This document shows positions 41,168-49,366 of a stretch of DNA of 64,000 bases, one piece after another. Both the position numbers and the translations under genes were made by a program. Origin of the DNA: Agarivorans albus (GTDB lineage Bacteria > Pseudomonadota > Gammaproteobacteria > Enterobacterales > Celerinatantimonadaceae). The stretch's first letter is position 1. Every line of letters starts with the position of its first letter. Below the pieces are notes generated by a model. The model saw only the letters and a list, made by a program, of their open reading frames with translations. It searched no databases and was not told the DNA's origin. The DNA lies in the NCBI RefSeq assembly GCF_019670105.1, contig NZ_AP023032.1:3855501-3919500 (forward strand), given 5' to 3'.

Positions 41168-41809
41168 TTATTTGCTTATCTCAGGGGGGATTTTTGAACC
41201 TAATAATGAATAAGAGTGTACAACGGAATCAATTAACCACGGAATAGAATTAGCAAAACCAATAAAAATTTCCTTAGCAATATCAGGCGCAAAAATTGTT
41301 GCAACACTGAAATTGCAGACCAACCCCATTGTTTGAAGGATTATATCTTTCTTCGTAATGCCAGCTCTTCCAGCAAATGCTATCAAATAATCTACTTGAG
41401 CAGACAAGTAAGAAAACTCTTCTTTTGATATATTAGTGTTATTAGAAAAGTCTTCCTTCAATTTAGTTAAGTTTGAAACGTACTGTTCATATTCATCTTC
41501 AGATATTGGAACATCTCCAGCTATTGATTCAGGGTCCATTCCAAAAAAAATATTTGAAGGAGATACATTGCTAACTTTTACTTTAATTTCATCCCTATCT
41601 ATCTCGAAGATCCTTACTTCTTTCAATCCGAAGCTTTCTGTTTGAAAAAGCAATGCATCGTTTATACCTAGTTCTTTTTTAACAGTTCTTCCTGGTGATG
41701 ATCCTACTGATATGGTGCATTTATAAGTTATGTCACTGCAGTTTAAATTTCCTAATGTTATTCCATGTTTTGTTACATCTAACGTTTTATTTTTAGGGAC
41801 TATTTCCAT
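41168..41809 (-). CDS. Uncharacterised protein (integron cassette 1)
   Basis: A 213-residue protein; the first half looks beta-rich (VTKHGITLGNLNCSDITYK), the second is helical with a hydrophobic end (AKEIFIGFANSIPWLIDSVVHSY). No family recognised. It sits next to attI, so it is the most recently gained cassette by integron logic and should have the highest expression. Start is ATG at 41809, with the attI-attC junction about 40 bp upstream. Confidence 0.65.
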   Translation of the reverse strand: MEIVPKNKTLDVTKHGITLGNLNCSDITYKCTISVGSSPGRTVKKELGINDALLFQTESFGLKEVRIFEIDRDEIKVKVSNVSPSNIFFGMDPESIAGDVPISEDEYEQYVSNLTKLKEDFSNNTNISKEEFSYLSAQVDYLIAFAGRAGITKKDIILQTMGLVCNFSVATIFAPDIAKEIFIGFANSIPWLIDSVVHSYSLLGSKIPPEISK

Positions 41810-41846
41810 ATTAGTTCTCGTAAATTTGATGATTGGTTAGCTAAAA

Positions 41847-41945
41847 CCTAACGCTAAGTAGGAAGCACGTGCTTCCTATCCCATTCAATGTGCACGCTTC
41901 CCATCACCGAAAATGTGATGTGACGCACATTTATCCCATCAGCGT
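41847..41945 (-). other. Integron attI recombination site
   Basis: GCGTTAGG (minus strand, 41854-41847) is the simple crossover box at the junction with cassette 1. Next to it lies a 20-bp perfect palindrome (41859-41878) and then two imperfect direct repeats, GCACGTGCTTCCTATCCCA and GTGCACGCTTCCCATCACC (about 41865 and 41890), a layout like the DR1/DR2 integrase-binding repeats of known attI sites. Boundaries on the intI side are approximate. Confidence 0.7.
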
Positions 41946-42027
41946 GTCTTCTATCTTAAGCTATTGTCTACTTTCACTTTTTATCAATAATCAATCAATA
42001 GCTGTAACTATTTTTCTGTTGACTACT

Positions 42028-42056
42028 TTGACAAAAGAAGCATACGAAACTACAAA
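42028..42056 (+). promoter_or_regulatory. intI promoter
   Basis: TTGACA (42028-42033) and TACAAA (42051-42056) with a 17-bp spacer. The LexA box starts 2 bp after the -10, so repressor binding would block it. Confidence 0.65.
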
Positions 42057-42058
42057 TG

Positions 42059-42074
42059 CTGTATATACATACAG
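42059..42074 (+). promoter_or_regulatory. LexA (SOS) box controlling intI
   Basis: CTGTATATACATACAG matches the gammaproteobacterial LexA consensus CTGT-N8-ACAG with an alternating TA centre. It lies 16 bp before the intI ATG. SOS control of integron integrases by LexA is established for several integrons. Confidence 0.9.
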
Positions 42075-42090
42075 ACAATAAGTGCGCAGC

Positions 42091-43071
42091 ATGACAAAAT
42101 CACCTCCGCGACTCCAACAGCGTTTCAGAAATACGATTTATCAACATCATTACAGTATTCGTACCGAACAAACCTATTGGCATTGGATAAAACGTTTTTT
42201 GTACTTTCACCACAAGCAACACCCTGAAAAATTGGCCGCGGGAGATATCGAAGATTTTTTAACGCACCTAGCGGTAGATAGGCAAGTCGCTCCGGCTACT
42301 CAAAACATCGCGTTTAATGCCTTAATGTTTCTCTATAACAAAGTACTACGTATCGAAATGATTGGAATTCAGGCGAAACGCGCGAAGAAACGAGTCAACA
42401 TTCCCATGGTTTTTACTCGAGGTGAAGTAAGCCAAGTGATTGCGAATTTACCCGCGGATTATCAGATCATGGCTTCACTGCTTTACGGGTCGGGACTAAG
42501 ACTTTGTGAATGCTTGCGATTACGGATTAAAGACTTAGATTTTGATCAAAATACAATCACCGTACGGCAAGGCAAAGGAAATAAAGATCGCGTGACTTTG
42601 TTACCCCCTAACTTGATCCCAAAGCTTCGTGATAGCATTCTCCTGAGCAAAAGTGTTTTTGCCCATGATATGAGTCTACATTACGCTGGAGCAACGATGC
42701 CTTACGCGTTAGCCCGTAAGTATCCACATTCTCAACGATCGTTTTCTTGGCAGTTTTTGTTTCCTTCAACTCGCCTGTGTATCGACGCTAGAACAGGTGA
42801 GCTCAAACGCCATCATATTCATCATAGTGTGCTCCAAAAAGCTGTGAGAAAAGCTGTGCGCGTTGCAGGTATACATAAACCTGCAAGTTGCCACACCTTT
42901 AGGCACAGTTTTGCCACCCACTTATTAGAACAAGGGACGGATTTAAGAACTATACAAGAATTACTTGGTCATCAGGATGTAACAACGACTGAGATTTATA
43001 CGCATGTTATAGGTCGTCATACCACGGGCGTCAAAAGCCCTTTAGAGGGCTTGGTTCAAGCTGCAAAATAG
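42091..43071 (+). CDS. intI: Integron integrase IntI (tyrosine recombinase)
   Basis: About 326 residues. The N-terminal SAM-like domain (LQQRFRNTIYQHHYSIRTEQTYW) is followed by a catalytic domain with all tyrosine-recombinase residues: GSGLRLCE (Arg), GKGNKDR (Lys), HTFRHSF (His, Arg), GHQDVTTTEIYTH (His, Tyr). The extra segment between the Lys and His-Arg motifs (ALARKYPHSQRSFSWQFLFPS) is the IntI-specific patch. ATG at 42091 is preferred over GTG at 42082. It is divergent from its five cassettes, the normal integron layout, and no frameshift is present, so it should be active. Confidence 0.93.
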   Translation: MTKSPPRLQQRFRNTIYQHHYSIRTEQTYWHWIKRFLYFHHKQHPEKLAAGDIEDFLTHLAVDRQVAPATQNIAFNALMFLYNKVLRIEMIGIQAKRAKKRVNIPMVFTRGEVSQVIANLPADYQIMASLLYGSGLRLCECLRLRIKDLDFDQNTITVRQGKGNKDRVTLLPPNLIPKLRDSILLSKSVFAHDMSLHYAGATMPYALARKYPHSQRSFSWQFLFPSTRLCIDARTGELKRHHIHHSVLQKAVRKAVRVAGIHKPASCHTFRHSFATHLLEQGTDLRTIQELLGHQDVTTTEIYTHVIGRHTTGVKSPLEGLVQAAK

Positions 43072-43101
43072 ATGACTTACTAAAAGAGCATCAAGGCGCT
43101 T

Positions 43102-43209
43102 ATGCATTCTAGTTGGCGATTCAACTTGGCTCGTAAAATCAGATTCAAAACCATTAGTTTTGGTATGGAAAGAGCAGAGGGAAATTTTGCTGTTCGCAAT
43201 AAGGCCTAA
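43102..43209 (+). CDS. Possible 35-residue ORF after intI
   Basis: ATG at 43102 opens 35 codons to TAA at 43207-43209, with a basic N-terminal half (SSWRFNLARKIRFK). No clear ribosome binding site and no recognised family. Reported because small ORFs of this kind are common beside integrons; it may equally be chance. Confidence 0.2.
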   Translation: MHSSWRFNLARKIRFKTISFGMERAEGNFAVRNKA

Positions 43210-43329
43210 AGCATTTTGGGGCAAAGCTTGTTACGAACTTTATATTACAAAGTTAACTCGAATAACCTCGGTTACTGTACCCGCCCCCTCAAAATCGGCC
43301 CCAAAGCCATGGCAGATATGATTTATCCA

Positions 43330-44571
43330 CTACACTGATAGCGCTTTAAATTTTTCTAACATATCCTTATCAATCTCTTTGATTAGATTAGGTGACAAGC
43401 CCAGATGTTTGGCCTCATGACTAAACGAACGTGTTGTTTCAAATATTTCCTCAGCCATAACCATAATTGCTTTCTTTGAAGATAATCCCGACTGAGCAGC
43501 TAACTGGTCTAGTGCGCTCTTTGGCGTTCGCCCATTGCCACCGAATGCCGTCATATGCTCTTTGTAAGGGTTAGGGCTGTAAACAATGTCGTAAAAAGGC
43601 GATAGAGTCCAGCTATCTGTGTCACTGGCAAGGAAACTGAAGTTCTTGCTGTGATCATCTTGGTTAACAGTTAAGTAGTTAAACATGCAGCGCTTAATGA
43701 GCTTCTGAGATTCAGTGACACTACACATGATGCGCGTAGCTTTAACTAAATCCACATAGTCCAAAGAAGGCTCTCGAAACGGTGCATCTAACAACCCACA
43801 CGCAGAAATCATATGGACTCGACCGTCTTGCTCGGTGCAATCAAATCGTTCCTGTTCTAGCCAAAATCGTCCATTACCCACATCTATCAAATCAAAGTTA
43901 GGAACTTCAATGCCGACATTACTGGCCATCTGCATGTAGCAATATTCGACTAATGATTCAGAGTGCTTCAAGTCAAACTTTTCAGATGTAAGCTTTACGA
44001 TAAGCTTTGTTCCTGGTGAGTCATCTAATGTTGAATATTGCCCATTTAATAAACGTGTAACGTTCATTTTGGGCCTAGCACCACCCGAACCACCAGTATT
44101 CATCAAGTGTTCAAGCAAAGCAGACTCAGTGCCTTCAAACTCTTCAATCGCAGCTCGTCCAAGGGTAATGATATCAATCGACTGCTTTAACTCATCAAGT
44201 AAATCTAATTCTGGCTCATAGCTCAACGCCCCCATACATCTGTCCCCTAGGTAAGCCAAACGCTCTAGGGCGGTGACTTCCTTTGGGTTATGATCGTTCT
44301 TTCTAAATACACGATCCATGAGATAAAGGCCCCAACCATCAGGAAGGCTATCTCCAAAAACTCCATGAATACCGTAATGCGGCCCTCTAGGCGCAACTTG
44401 CAGGCTTGTATCAGCCTTTAAATTGAACGGAGCCAAAGAGGTGGAATGATTACTTAAATAAGACTCATCAAACTGAAAGAAGCTTTGCGTACTATTTTCA
44501 ACGAGCTTTCCGACCAGTACCTTTTCACCTGTGCTAAGCGTTCGTTTTACGGTTAGGGCAGATTTAAGCAT
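43330..44571 (-). CDS. hipA: HipA-type serine/threonine kinase toxin
   Basis: About 413 residues, the usual HipA length. The N-terminal subdomain has FGDSLPDGWGLYLMDR, the activation-loop region GGSGGARPKM resembles the HipA P-loop-like segment, and the catalytic core NQDDHSKNFSFL plus SPFYDIVYS carries the Asp/Asn metal residues. HipA kinases phosphorylate targets such as GltX and cause dormancy when the antitoxin is lost. I chose the ATG at 44571, which overlaps the hipB stop by 8 bp. hipB lies directly upstream. Confidence 0.88.
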   Translation of the reverse strand: MLKSALTVKRTLSTGEKVLVGKLVENSTQSFFQFDESYLSNHSTSLAPFNLKADTSLQVAPRGPHYGIHGVFGDSLPDGWGLYLMDRVFRKNDHNPKEVTALERLAYLGDRCMGALSYEPELDLLDELKQSIDIITLGRAAIEEFEGTESALLEHLMNTGGSGGARPKMNVTRLLNGQYSTLDDSPGTKLIVKLTSEKFDLKHSESLVEYCYMQMASNVGIEVPNFDLIDVGNGRFWLEQERFDCTEQDGRVHMISACGLLDAPFREPSLDYVDLVKATRIMCSVTESQKLIKRCMFNYLTVNQDDHSKNFSFLASDTDSWTLSPFYDIVYSPNPYKEHMTAFGGNGRTPKSALDQLAAQSGLSSKKAIMVMAEEIFETTRSFSHEAKHLGLSPNLIKEIDKDMLEKFKALSV

Positions 44572-44839
44572 GTCGAAGCACATCCTCAATTGACTTAAAT
44601 TCAGGCTCGGACGACTTGGTCAGCTCTTTCACTTTTTTCAAGTCACCGACTGCCTCATAAAGCATGAGGAACTGACGTAGTGAGATGTTGCCAGATGACT
44701 CAAACTTTCGGATCGTCGCGTAAGGTACGCCTGAGAGTTCGGCCATCTTTTGAACACTGAGTTTATCTTTCTTCCGAGCAGACTTGATAAACTCTTTTAG
44801 TTCCATCTGCAAATCATAAGCGGTATAAAGAGATAACAT
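44564..44839 (-). CDS. hipB: HipB-type XRE antitoxin
   Basis: A 91-residue helix-turn-helix protein (ELKEFIKSARKKDKLSVQKMAELSGVPYATIRKFES). It is expected to bind HipA and autoregulate. The ATG at 44839 is preferred because GAGG lies at 5-6 bp upstream; the GTG at 44845 would be inside the Shine-Dalgarno spacing. The C-terminus, rich in charged residues, is the likely toxin contact. Three operator copies lie upstream. Confidence 0.85.
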   Translation of the reverse strand: MLSLYTAYDLQMELKEFIKSARKKDKLSVQKMAELSGVPYATIRKFESSGNISLRQFLMLYEAVGDLKKVKELTKSSEPEFKSIEDVLRHA

Positions 44840-44850
44840 ACACACCTCAA

Positions 44851-45034
44851 AATTGTCACCATAATAGCAATTATAGCAAAATACATGACTTATTTGCTAT
44901 CCTTGTAACAAACTAAAAGCACTGGTAGTCATTAATTCAGTAACACGAAGGATAAAAGGCAACAGATGGGCATTTATAGCTACCATAATGACAATTAAAC
45001 ATTGTTTTGGCATTAATTGTTATCATGGTAGCAA
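44851..45034. promoter_or_regulatory. Three-copy 20-bp operator upstream of hipB
   Basis: Copies: plus strand 44851-44870 (AATTGTCACCATAATAGCAA), minus strand 44996-44977 (AATTGTCATTATGGTAGCTA) and plus strand 45015-45034 (AATTGTTATCATGGTAGCAA). Consensus AATTGTYAYYATRRTAGCWA. The last two face each other as an 18/20 inverted repeat around a 14-base centre. The first touches the hipB ribosome binding site. The remainder of the 44846-45262 gap shows no ORF. Confidence 0.75.
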
Positions 45035-45262
45035 ATAAATAAAGGCTGACATCCTTCAGGTATACGCACTTTCCACAGCACAAAAAGAAATCCCCCTAAT
45101 GATGCAATAGCAGATATGCTACAAGTCCCAGCCTATCATCAGAATCCCCTACCAATCTGCATGAAACTGCTAAGAGAGAGCAAGTCTAGTTGATATCAAT
45201 CAAGATTATTGATTGATAACTTTGTATAGAATTAGTCACAGCTCAGGAATACGGTAGATAAA

Positions 45263-45850
45263 ATGGAAACAGGCGTATTAAAAAAATGGGATGATGCCAA
45301 AGGGTTTGGCTTTATATCAGTAACTGGAAAGCCCAACGATGTGTTTATCCATATTTCATCTTTAAAATTAATGCCCAGAAAGCCACGAGTTGGCGACACC
45401 ATTTTATTTCAGATCGAGCACCAGTCGAATGGAAAAACCAAAGCATACAATTGCAGTATTCAAGGGCTAACGCCCATAAGCTCTAAGAAGCCTTTTAACC
45501 ATTCACAGCAAAGGAAAGTAGCTCGCAATAAAAAGCCAAGTGTATTGGCAAAATTGATTCCGGTTCTTGCGGTTATAGGCGCTATTTTTCTGTATCAATC
45601 TTTTGCTCCTCAATACTCGACTACTAAGAGCGCATCACATACCCCCAATATAGAAAGTTCTGCATTGGATAGTTCTTCAAGCTTTTCTACCAGCAGTAAC
45701 TTTAGCTGTGAAGGCAAAACGCACTGCAGCCAAATGAATTCGTGTGAGGAAGCCAAATTCTACTTAGCAAACTGCCCTAATACTAAAATGGACGGTGATG
45801 GTGATGGAGTGCCATGCGAGCGGCAGCACTGTAATTCATTCTGGAATTGA
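45263..45850 (+). CDS. Cold-shock domain plus Excalibur domain membrane protein
   Basis: A 195-residue protein in three parts. Residues 1-70 form a cold-shock OB fold (GVLKKWDDAKGFGFISV, VFIHISSL, the RNP1/RNP2 motifs). Residues about 92-112 are one membrane segment (LAKLIPVLAVIGAIFLYQSF). The C-terminal 45 residues are a cysteine-rich Excalibur-type calcium domain (CSQMNSCEEAKFYLANCP, DGDGDGVPCERQHC). It would tie a nucleic-acid-binding domain on the cytoplasmic side to a periplasmic calcium-binding module. Plausible as an RNA or DNA sensor, not proven. Confidence 0.85.
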   Translation: METGVLKKWDDAKGFGFISVTGKPNDVFIHISSLKLMPRKPRVGDTILFQIEHQSNGKTKAYNCSIQGLTPISSKKPFNHSQQRKVARNKKPSVLAKLIPVLAVIGAIFLYQSFAPQYSTTKSASHTPNIESSALDSSSSFSTSSNFSCEGKTHCSQMNSCEEAKFYLANCPNTKMDGDGDGVPCERQHCNSFWN

Positions 45851-45917
45851 GCTAAGGGTAAGTACGAGTCTTCATCCTTAACAGCTAAAGACTCACTTTT
45901 AGAGAGTGAGTTAAAAT

Positions 45918-46343
45918 CTATTTACCTAATGCTTCCACAATTAGAGATTTGGTTTCTACCAACTCGCTAGAAAGGTCTCCCATTGTAAACCCCTCTTTAG
46001 CCATTTCCTCTAGTTCGTGAACATTTTTATCGAAATAGTTTATTGCAGCTGTATATTCAACATACCTGAAGTCTTTTTCCAAAGCCTCATCAATTGGATA
46101 AGCAGCTTCTAACTCTTCTAAAGGTGCATCCTTGTAAACAACAACCTTAACAGGGTATTCACGAGGTCTTGAGCCACCATGCGACTGCCACTGAAACCAT
46201 TCCACACCCAGTAAATGGCCGCTCATAGAAGGTGGACCAAAAGCCTTGTAAGTTAAAACAAGAGTCTTATCTTCTATCGAAGGCTGGGTGCATCCCAAAA
46301 TAAAGAATATGCTAGCAATGACAATGAGCAAGATTTGTTTCAT
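45918..46343 (-). CDS. Lipoprotein of unknown function
   Basis: A 141-residue predicted lipoprotein with lipobox IFFILGC (cysteine at residue 18). The mature part has no recognised family; WFQWQSHGGSRPREYPVKVVV may form the conserved core. It is the last gene of the minus-strand operon with the 353-residue protein. An immunity or accessory role is inference. Confidence 0.6.
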   Translation of the reverse strand: MKQILLIVIASIFFILGCTQPSIEDKTLVLTYKAFGPPSMSGHLLGVEWFQWQSHGGSRPREYPVKVVVYKDAPLEELEAAYPIDEALEKDFRYVEYTAAINYFDKNVHELEEMAKEGFTMGDLSSELVETKSLIVEALGK

Positions 46344-46376
46344 GCGAGTCCTTATGACGCATTTAGCTTGGCCAAG

Positions 46377-46874
46377 TCAGTTAACAAAAAGCCTTACAAA
46401 AATTTGATTGCTTTTGGCATCTTTAACCAACACTCCATCTGGTAAAGCACTAGACCGAAACCTACATGCATCAAAAACATCTATAGGAGTACTAACAAAT
46501 TTAGGATTACTGGTTAGCTTTCTTATAGTGTCGTTTACGAAATCAGAATCGATATTTCCAACACCAATGGAGTATAGAAACTCGCAACCTTTCGTTATCT
46601 CTTCGATCTTTTGCTCTCCGGAGATATCTAATACCGCGCTAAGCCACCAATCATTGCTAGAAGGCAAAAAGCTATCATGTTCATTTTCACGAATAACTGG
46701 CCCAGAAGTCCAATGTACTGATTCAATTTCTAATCCATCAAGATTCACAAATAGTGCTAATTTTTCAACACTACGAGAGTACTCAATAAAGTTACTTTCT
46801 TTGGGTTTATTGCTATAGCAACCTGATAACCCCAAAAGTCCCCCTAAAAACAGTAATCCAACCTTTACCCTCAT
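46377..46874 (-). CDS. Lipoprotein of unknown function
   Basis: A 165-residue predicted lipoprotein (lipobox LGLSGC, cysteine at residue 19) with a DDxxxR-poor soluble remainder including FLPSSNDWWLSAVLDISG. No family is recognised. Spacing to the neighbouring genes is 7 and 33 bp, consistent with an operon. Periplasmic lipoproteins of this size often serve as immunity proteins for secreted toxins. Confidence 0.6.
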   Translation of the reverse strand: MRVKVGLLFLGGLLGLSGCYSNKPKESNFIEYSRSVEKLALFVNLDGLEIESVHWTSGPVIRENEHDSFLPSSNDWWLSAVLDISGEQKIEEITKGCEFLYSIGVGNIDSDFVNDTIRKLTSNPKFVSTPIDVFDACRFRSSALPDGVLVKDAKSNQIFVRLFVN

Positions 46875-46881
46875 ACCTACC

Positions 46882-47382
46882 TTAATTTAGCGACCCTGTT
46901 TTAGGAATGTACTGATCATTAGCATGCCTGAAAAACACATTGCACTCTGTTAGCTCAAAATTATCGCCCGTCATTTGAACATAAGGGTTTAGCTCGATGT
47001 AAACATCAACATTACTCCCCTCACTTTTTGACGCATCTACGATCGCTTTGTATACATTGTATTTTTCATCAATGAAAAGCTTAGCAGCACTTAAGTCTGA
47101 ATTTGTCCAAGGCATTCTGAGGATCAAATCACCTTTACAGTTAGGGGCTTTTATCGGGAAAGAGCTTTGTTAAACCTTCACCTCGAATTGCCCGCCGTTC
47201 ATAACAAACTGATCTTCGTTAAACTCTTTGATTGAACTAATGCTTTGCTCATCCAATGAAACCTTCATGTGGTAATAGCTTTTGCCATTAGCCGTGGAAG
47301 TAATGACATCTTCATCATTTGCAAAACTAAAGCAGCTAAGTACTACTCCCACACTAATACAGCCTATTTGCAGCTTTGTCAT
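46882..47382 (-). pseudogene. Periplasmic protein gene interrupted by an in-frame TAA
   Basis: The 70-codon frame from 47382 (signal peptide ending CFSFAND, then DEDVITSTANG) stops at TAA 47172-47170. The same frame then continues without further stop, reading QSSFPIKAPNCKGDLILRMP and onward to 46882. The spacing, direction and continuous protein-like content suggest one protein of about 166 residues broken by one nonsense codon at position 71, a live gene with a recoded stop, or reinitiation at the TTG (47127) with AAAGGTGAT in front. No family is recognised. Confidence 0.65.
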
Positions 47383-47392
47383 AACAACACGT

Positions 47393-47740
47393 TCAATATA
47401 GGAACACTAGGATTACCATTCCTACTAATGAGCACCAAAGCCACAGTGATATGTACCAGTCTTTTTTCGTAGCTAGCTTACGGGTGGCATCCACAGGAAC
47501 GAAAGGATAGTTACTGTCATTAAGCAACTTTGTTTGAAACAAAATAATCGTTGCATAGCTCAATACACGAAAACCAGGTCCATCCCAGCTTCCACAACTG
47601 AAGCCCTGCTTTTTTAATTCAGGCTCAATTCTTCTCATAGTGAACTTTGCACTTAATAGCCAAGCTACCATTGACGACACAAAAGTAATCATGAAAAAAA
47701 GTGAACGCCAATCCTCATAACTTAAAGGTGGATGCTCCAT
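47393..47740 (-). CDS. Membrane protein of unknown function
   Basis: A 115-residue protein with three hydrophobic segments (FFMITFVSSMVAWLLS, VLSYATIILFQT, LWLWCSLVGMVILVFLY). Its ATG overlaps the stop of the 353-residue gene (TAATG), so the two are translationally coupled. Membrane immunity protein of the effector is a natural guess from this coupling, but no family supports it. Confidence 0.6.
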   Translation of the reverse strand: MEHPPLSYEDWRSLFFMITFVSSMVAWLLSAKFTMRRIEPELKKQGFSCGSWDGPGFRVLSYATIILFQTKLLNDSNYPFVPVDATRKLATKKDWYISLWLWCSLVGMVILVFLY

Positions 47741-48801
47741 TACAATGACCTTGGGATACGGTTAAAGATACCATTTCGCTCATAAAGGTTTTTAACCTCG
47801 CGCTGAGCTACCTCATCAGCTTTTGTTGCAGCAACATAAGCTGCACCGATTCCAATACAAACTACGATAGCCCATCCAACTGGAGTCATAGTTAGTCCAA
47901 TACTCAAAGCAGCCGCTCCAGCACCAGAAATAACGCCCTTAGCTACCACAGAACCTGTAATAACCGCAGCTGACAGGCCAGCAGCTTGCACCGAAGCCGT
48001 TTTCCCCCAATCCTTACCTTGATCAAAATCAGCTTTAACCTTTTGCCCTCTATCAGCCACATCAGCAGCAAGAAGGATATTGCCCCCCAACTTTAAGCCC
48101 GTGGACATATGCTTGAGATTTTTTAATTCTTTTGCGTTACTTAGTTTAATTGATGCGTCAGTTCTATTTCCTTTCGCCTTGTCGATAGCTCTTTGAGGGT
48201 TAGTAAATACAGTGCCCTTTCTCGCTTTTACTTTCGCGGTAGCTTTAATCAATTCAGCTTTGAACAAATCATTTAACGCTTTCCAAGCCGCGCGAGCATC
48301 TGATTCCAGTTTCATCAGTTGCAATCTTGGTAGCTTGGCTTTATAGCCTCTACGCACTTCCATTAATGATTTTTCATAAGCACTTACTTTGTCCCCAAAC
48401 TGCGCACTACGACTTTGTAGTATCCCAGCAGCAGCACTAGATAGATTAACCTTCTCTTCACCCACCCACTGATTAAGTTGGCTAGCCGCTGGAGCAATTT
48501 GTTGGTCAAACAGCTCAGCTAATCCAAGTGTAATGTCGCTACCTAATTGAGCATTTACATTGGCTAACGAACGACGATGACAAGACGGGATATTTTGCAG
48601 TTGCCTGCATTGCTGCATTAAATTGGTAGGTTTTTCACTCCCGCTTGGGCGAACAATGTAAGGAGTTCCCGCATGTAAAAAACTGCCAGATTGCAAAGAG
48701 TTGTCATTTAAGAATGCATTAAATGCTGCTTCATTTTCAAAATCATTCGATTTTAGCTGGCGACTCTTTGTACTGAGAAAAATCTCGGCTTGTTCACTCA
48801 C
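47740..48801 (-). CDS. Candidate pore-forming effector protein
   Basis: A 353-residue protein. Residues about 36-52 (LQSGSFLHAGTPYIVRP) resemble a LysM-like or similar entry motif. The centre is a long charged helical stretch. The last quarter has two long glycine- and alanine-rich hydrophobic segments (AAVITGSVVAKGVISGAGAA and ALSIGLTMTPVGWAIVVCIG) that could insert in membranes. No signal peptide. The layout recalls colicin-like or type VI pore-forming effectors, and the coupled membrane gene plus lipoprotein genes downstream fit immunity. No database match can be claimed. Confidence 0.5.
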   Translation of the reverse strand: MSEQAEIFLSTKSRQLKSNDFENEAAFNAFLNDNSLQSGSFLHAGTPYIVRPSGSEKPTNLMQQCRQLQNIPSCHRRSLANVNAQLGSDITLGLAELFDQQIAPAASQLNQWVGEEKVNLSSAAAGILQSRSAQFGDKVSAYEKSLMEVRRGYKAKLPRLQLMKLESDARAAWKALNDLFKAELIKATAKVKARKGTVFTNPQRAIDKAKGNRTDASIKLSNAKELKNLKHMSTGLKLGGNILLAADVADRGQKVKADFDQGKDWGKTASVQAAGLSAAVITGSVVAKGVISGAGAAALSIGLTMTPVGWAIVVCIGIGAAYVAATKADEVAQREVKNLYERNGIFNRIPRSL

Positions 48802-48928
48802 AGTTTGTTCCTTTTACTGCTACAACAGATAGTAGGGCTATAAGGTAAATTTAAATAACAAAGCAGTCAATAGCTGTTAGGGTAAAACGATCTTAGTAAT
48901 CACTTGCTTAGCAAAATTACTGAACAAC

Positions 48929-49300
48929 TTAAGAGAAGAACCAAATACCTACCCCAAAAAGTAAAATCAAAAATATGGGAATAGCTATAAACAAGATTAA
49001 ATAGTAAACGTATTTATTTGCTTCTTTGAATTGATCTAAAGCTTTATGCGTCTTGCTGTAAAAAGGAAACTCAAACTTAGATAAAAAAATAAGAAAAATC
49101 ACACAGTAACATTGAAAAGTAATCCACTCCCAGTACTGTTCAGGGTCATCAACCAGAGACACCTCGCTATAGTTCATACCGTAAGCCCCAACCATATACG
49201 CGGTACCAGTCATTAAGCTTATAAGAGGAAAGGAAGATGCGAACGAGGCAGTAATTAACATTCCTACCTCTAACTGTTCTCGTTTTTTTATCAATTTCAT
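48929..49300 (-). CDS. Four-segment membrane protein of unknown function
   Basis: A 123-residue protein with hydrophobic stretches at about residues 13-40, 58-74, 97-110 and 112-123. Start ATG at 49300. It is upstream of the candidate effector with a 128-bp gap and may be a separate unit. No recognised family. Confidence 0.55.
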   Translation of the reverse strand: MKLIKKREQLEVGMLITASFASSFPLISLMTGTAYMVGAYGMNYSEVSLVDDPEQYWEWITFQCYCVIFLIFLSKFEFPFYSKTHKALDQFKEANKYVYYLILFIAIPIFLILLFGVGIWFFS

Positions 49301-49366
49301 TTAACTATTCACTTCGTCCAGCGCATGGCTTTAAGGTTTGGTCATTTAACAGCGCTACTTTTAGTA

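Noticed and set aside
41850-42060. Cassette promoter Pc
   Set aside because: Several TTGATT/TATA-like hexamers occur on the minus strand, but none has a good -35/-10 pair, so no position is given.
41869-42081. 70-residue plus-strand ORF over attI
   Set aside because: It overlaps the attI repeats, the intI promoter and the LexA box; composition is not protein-like.
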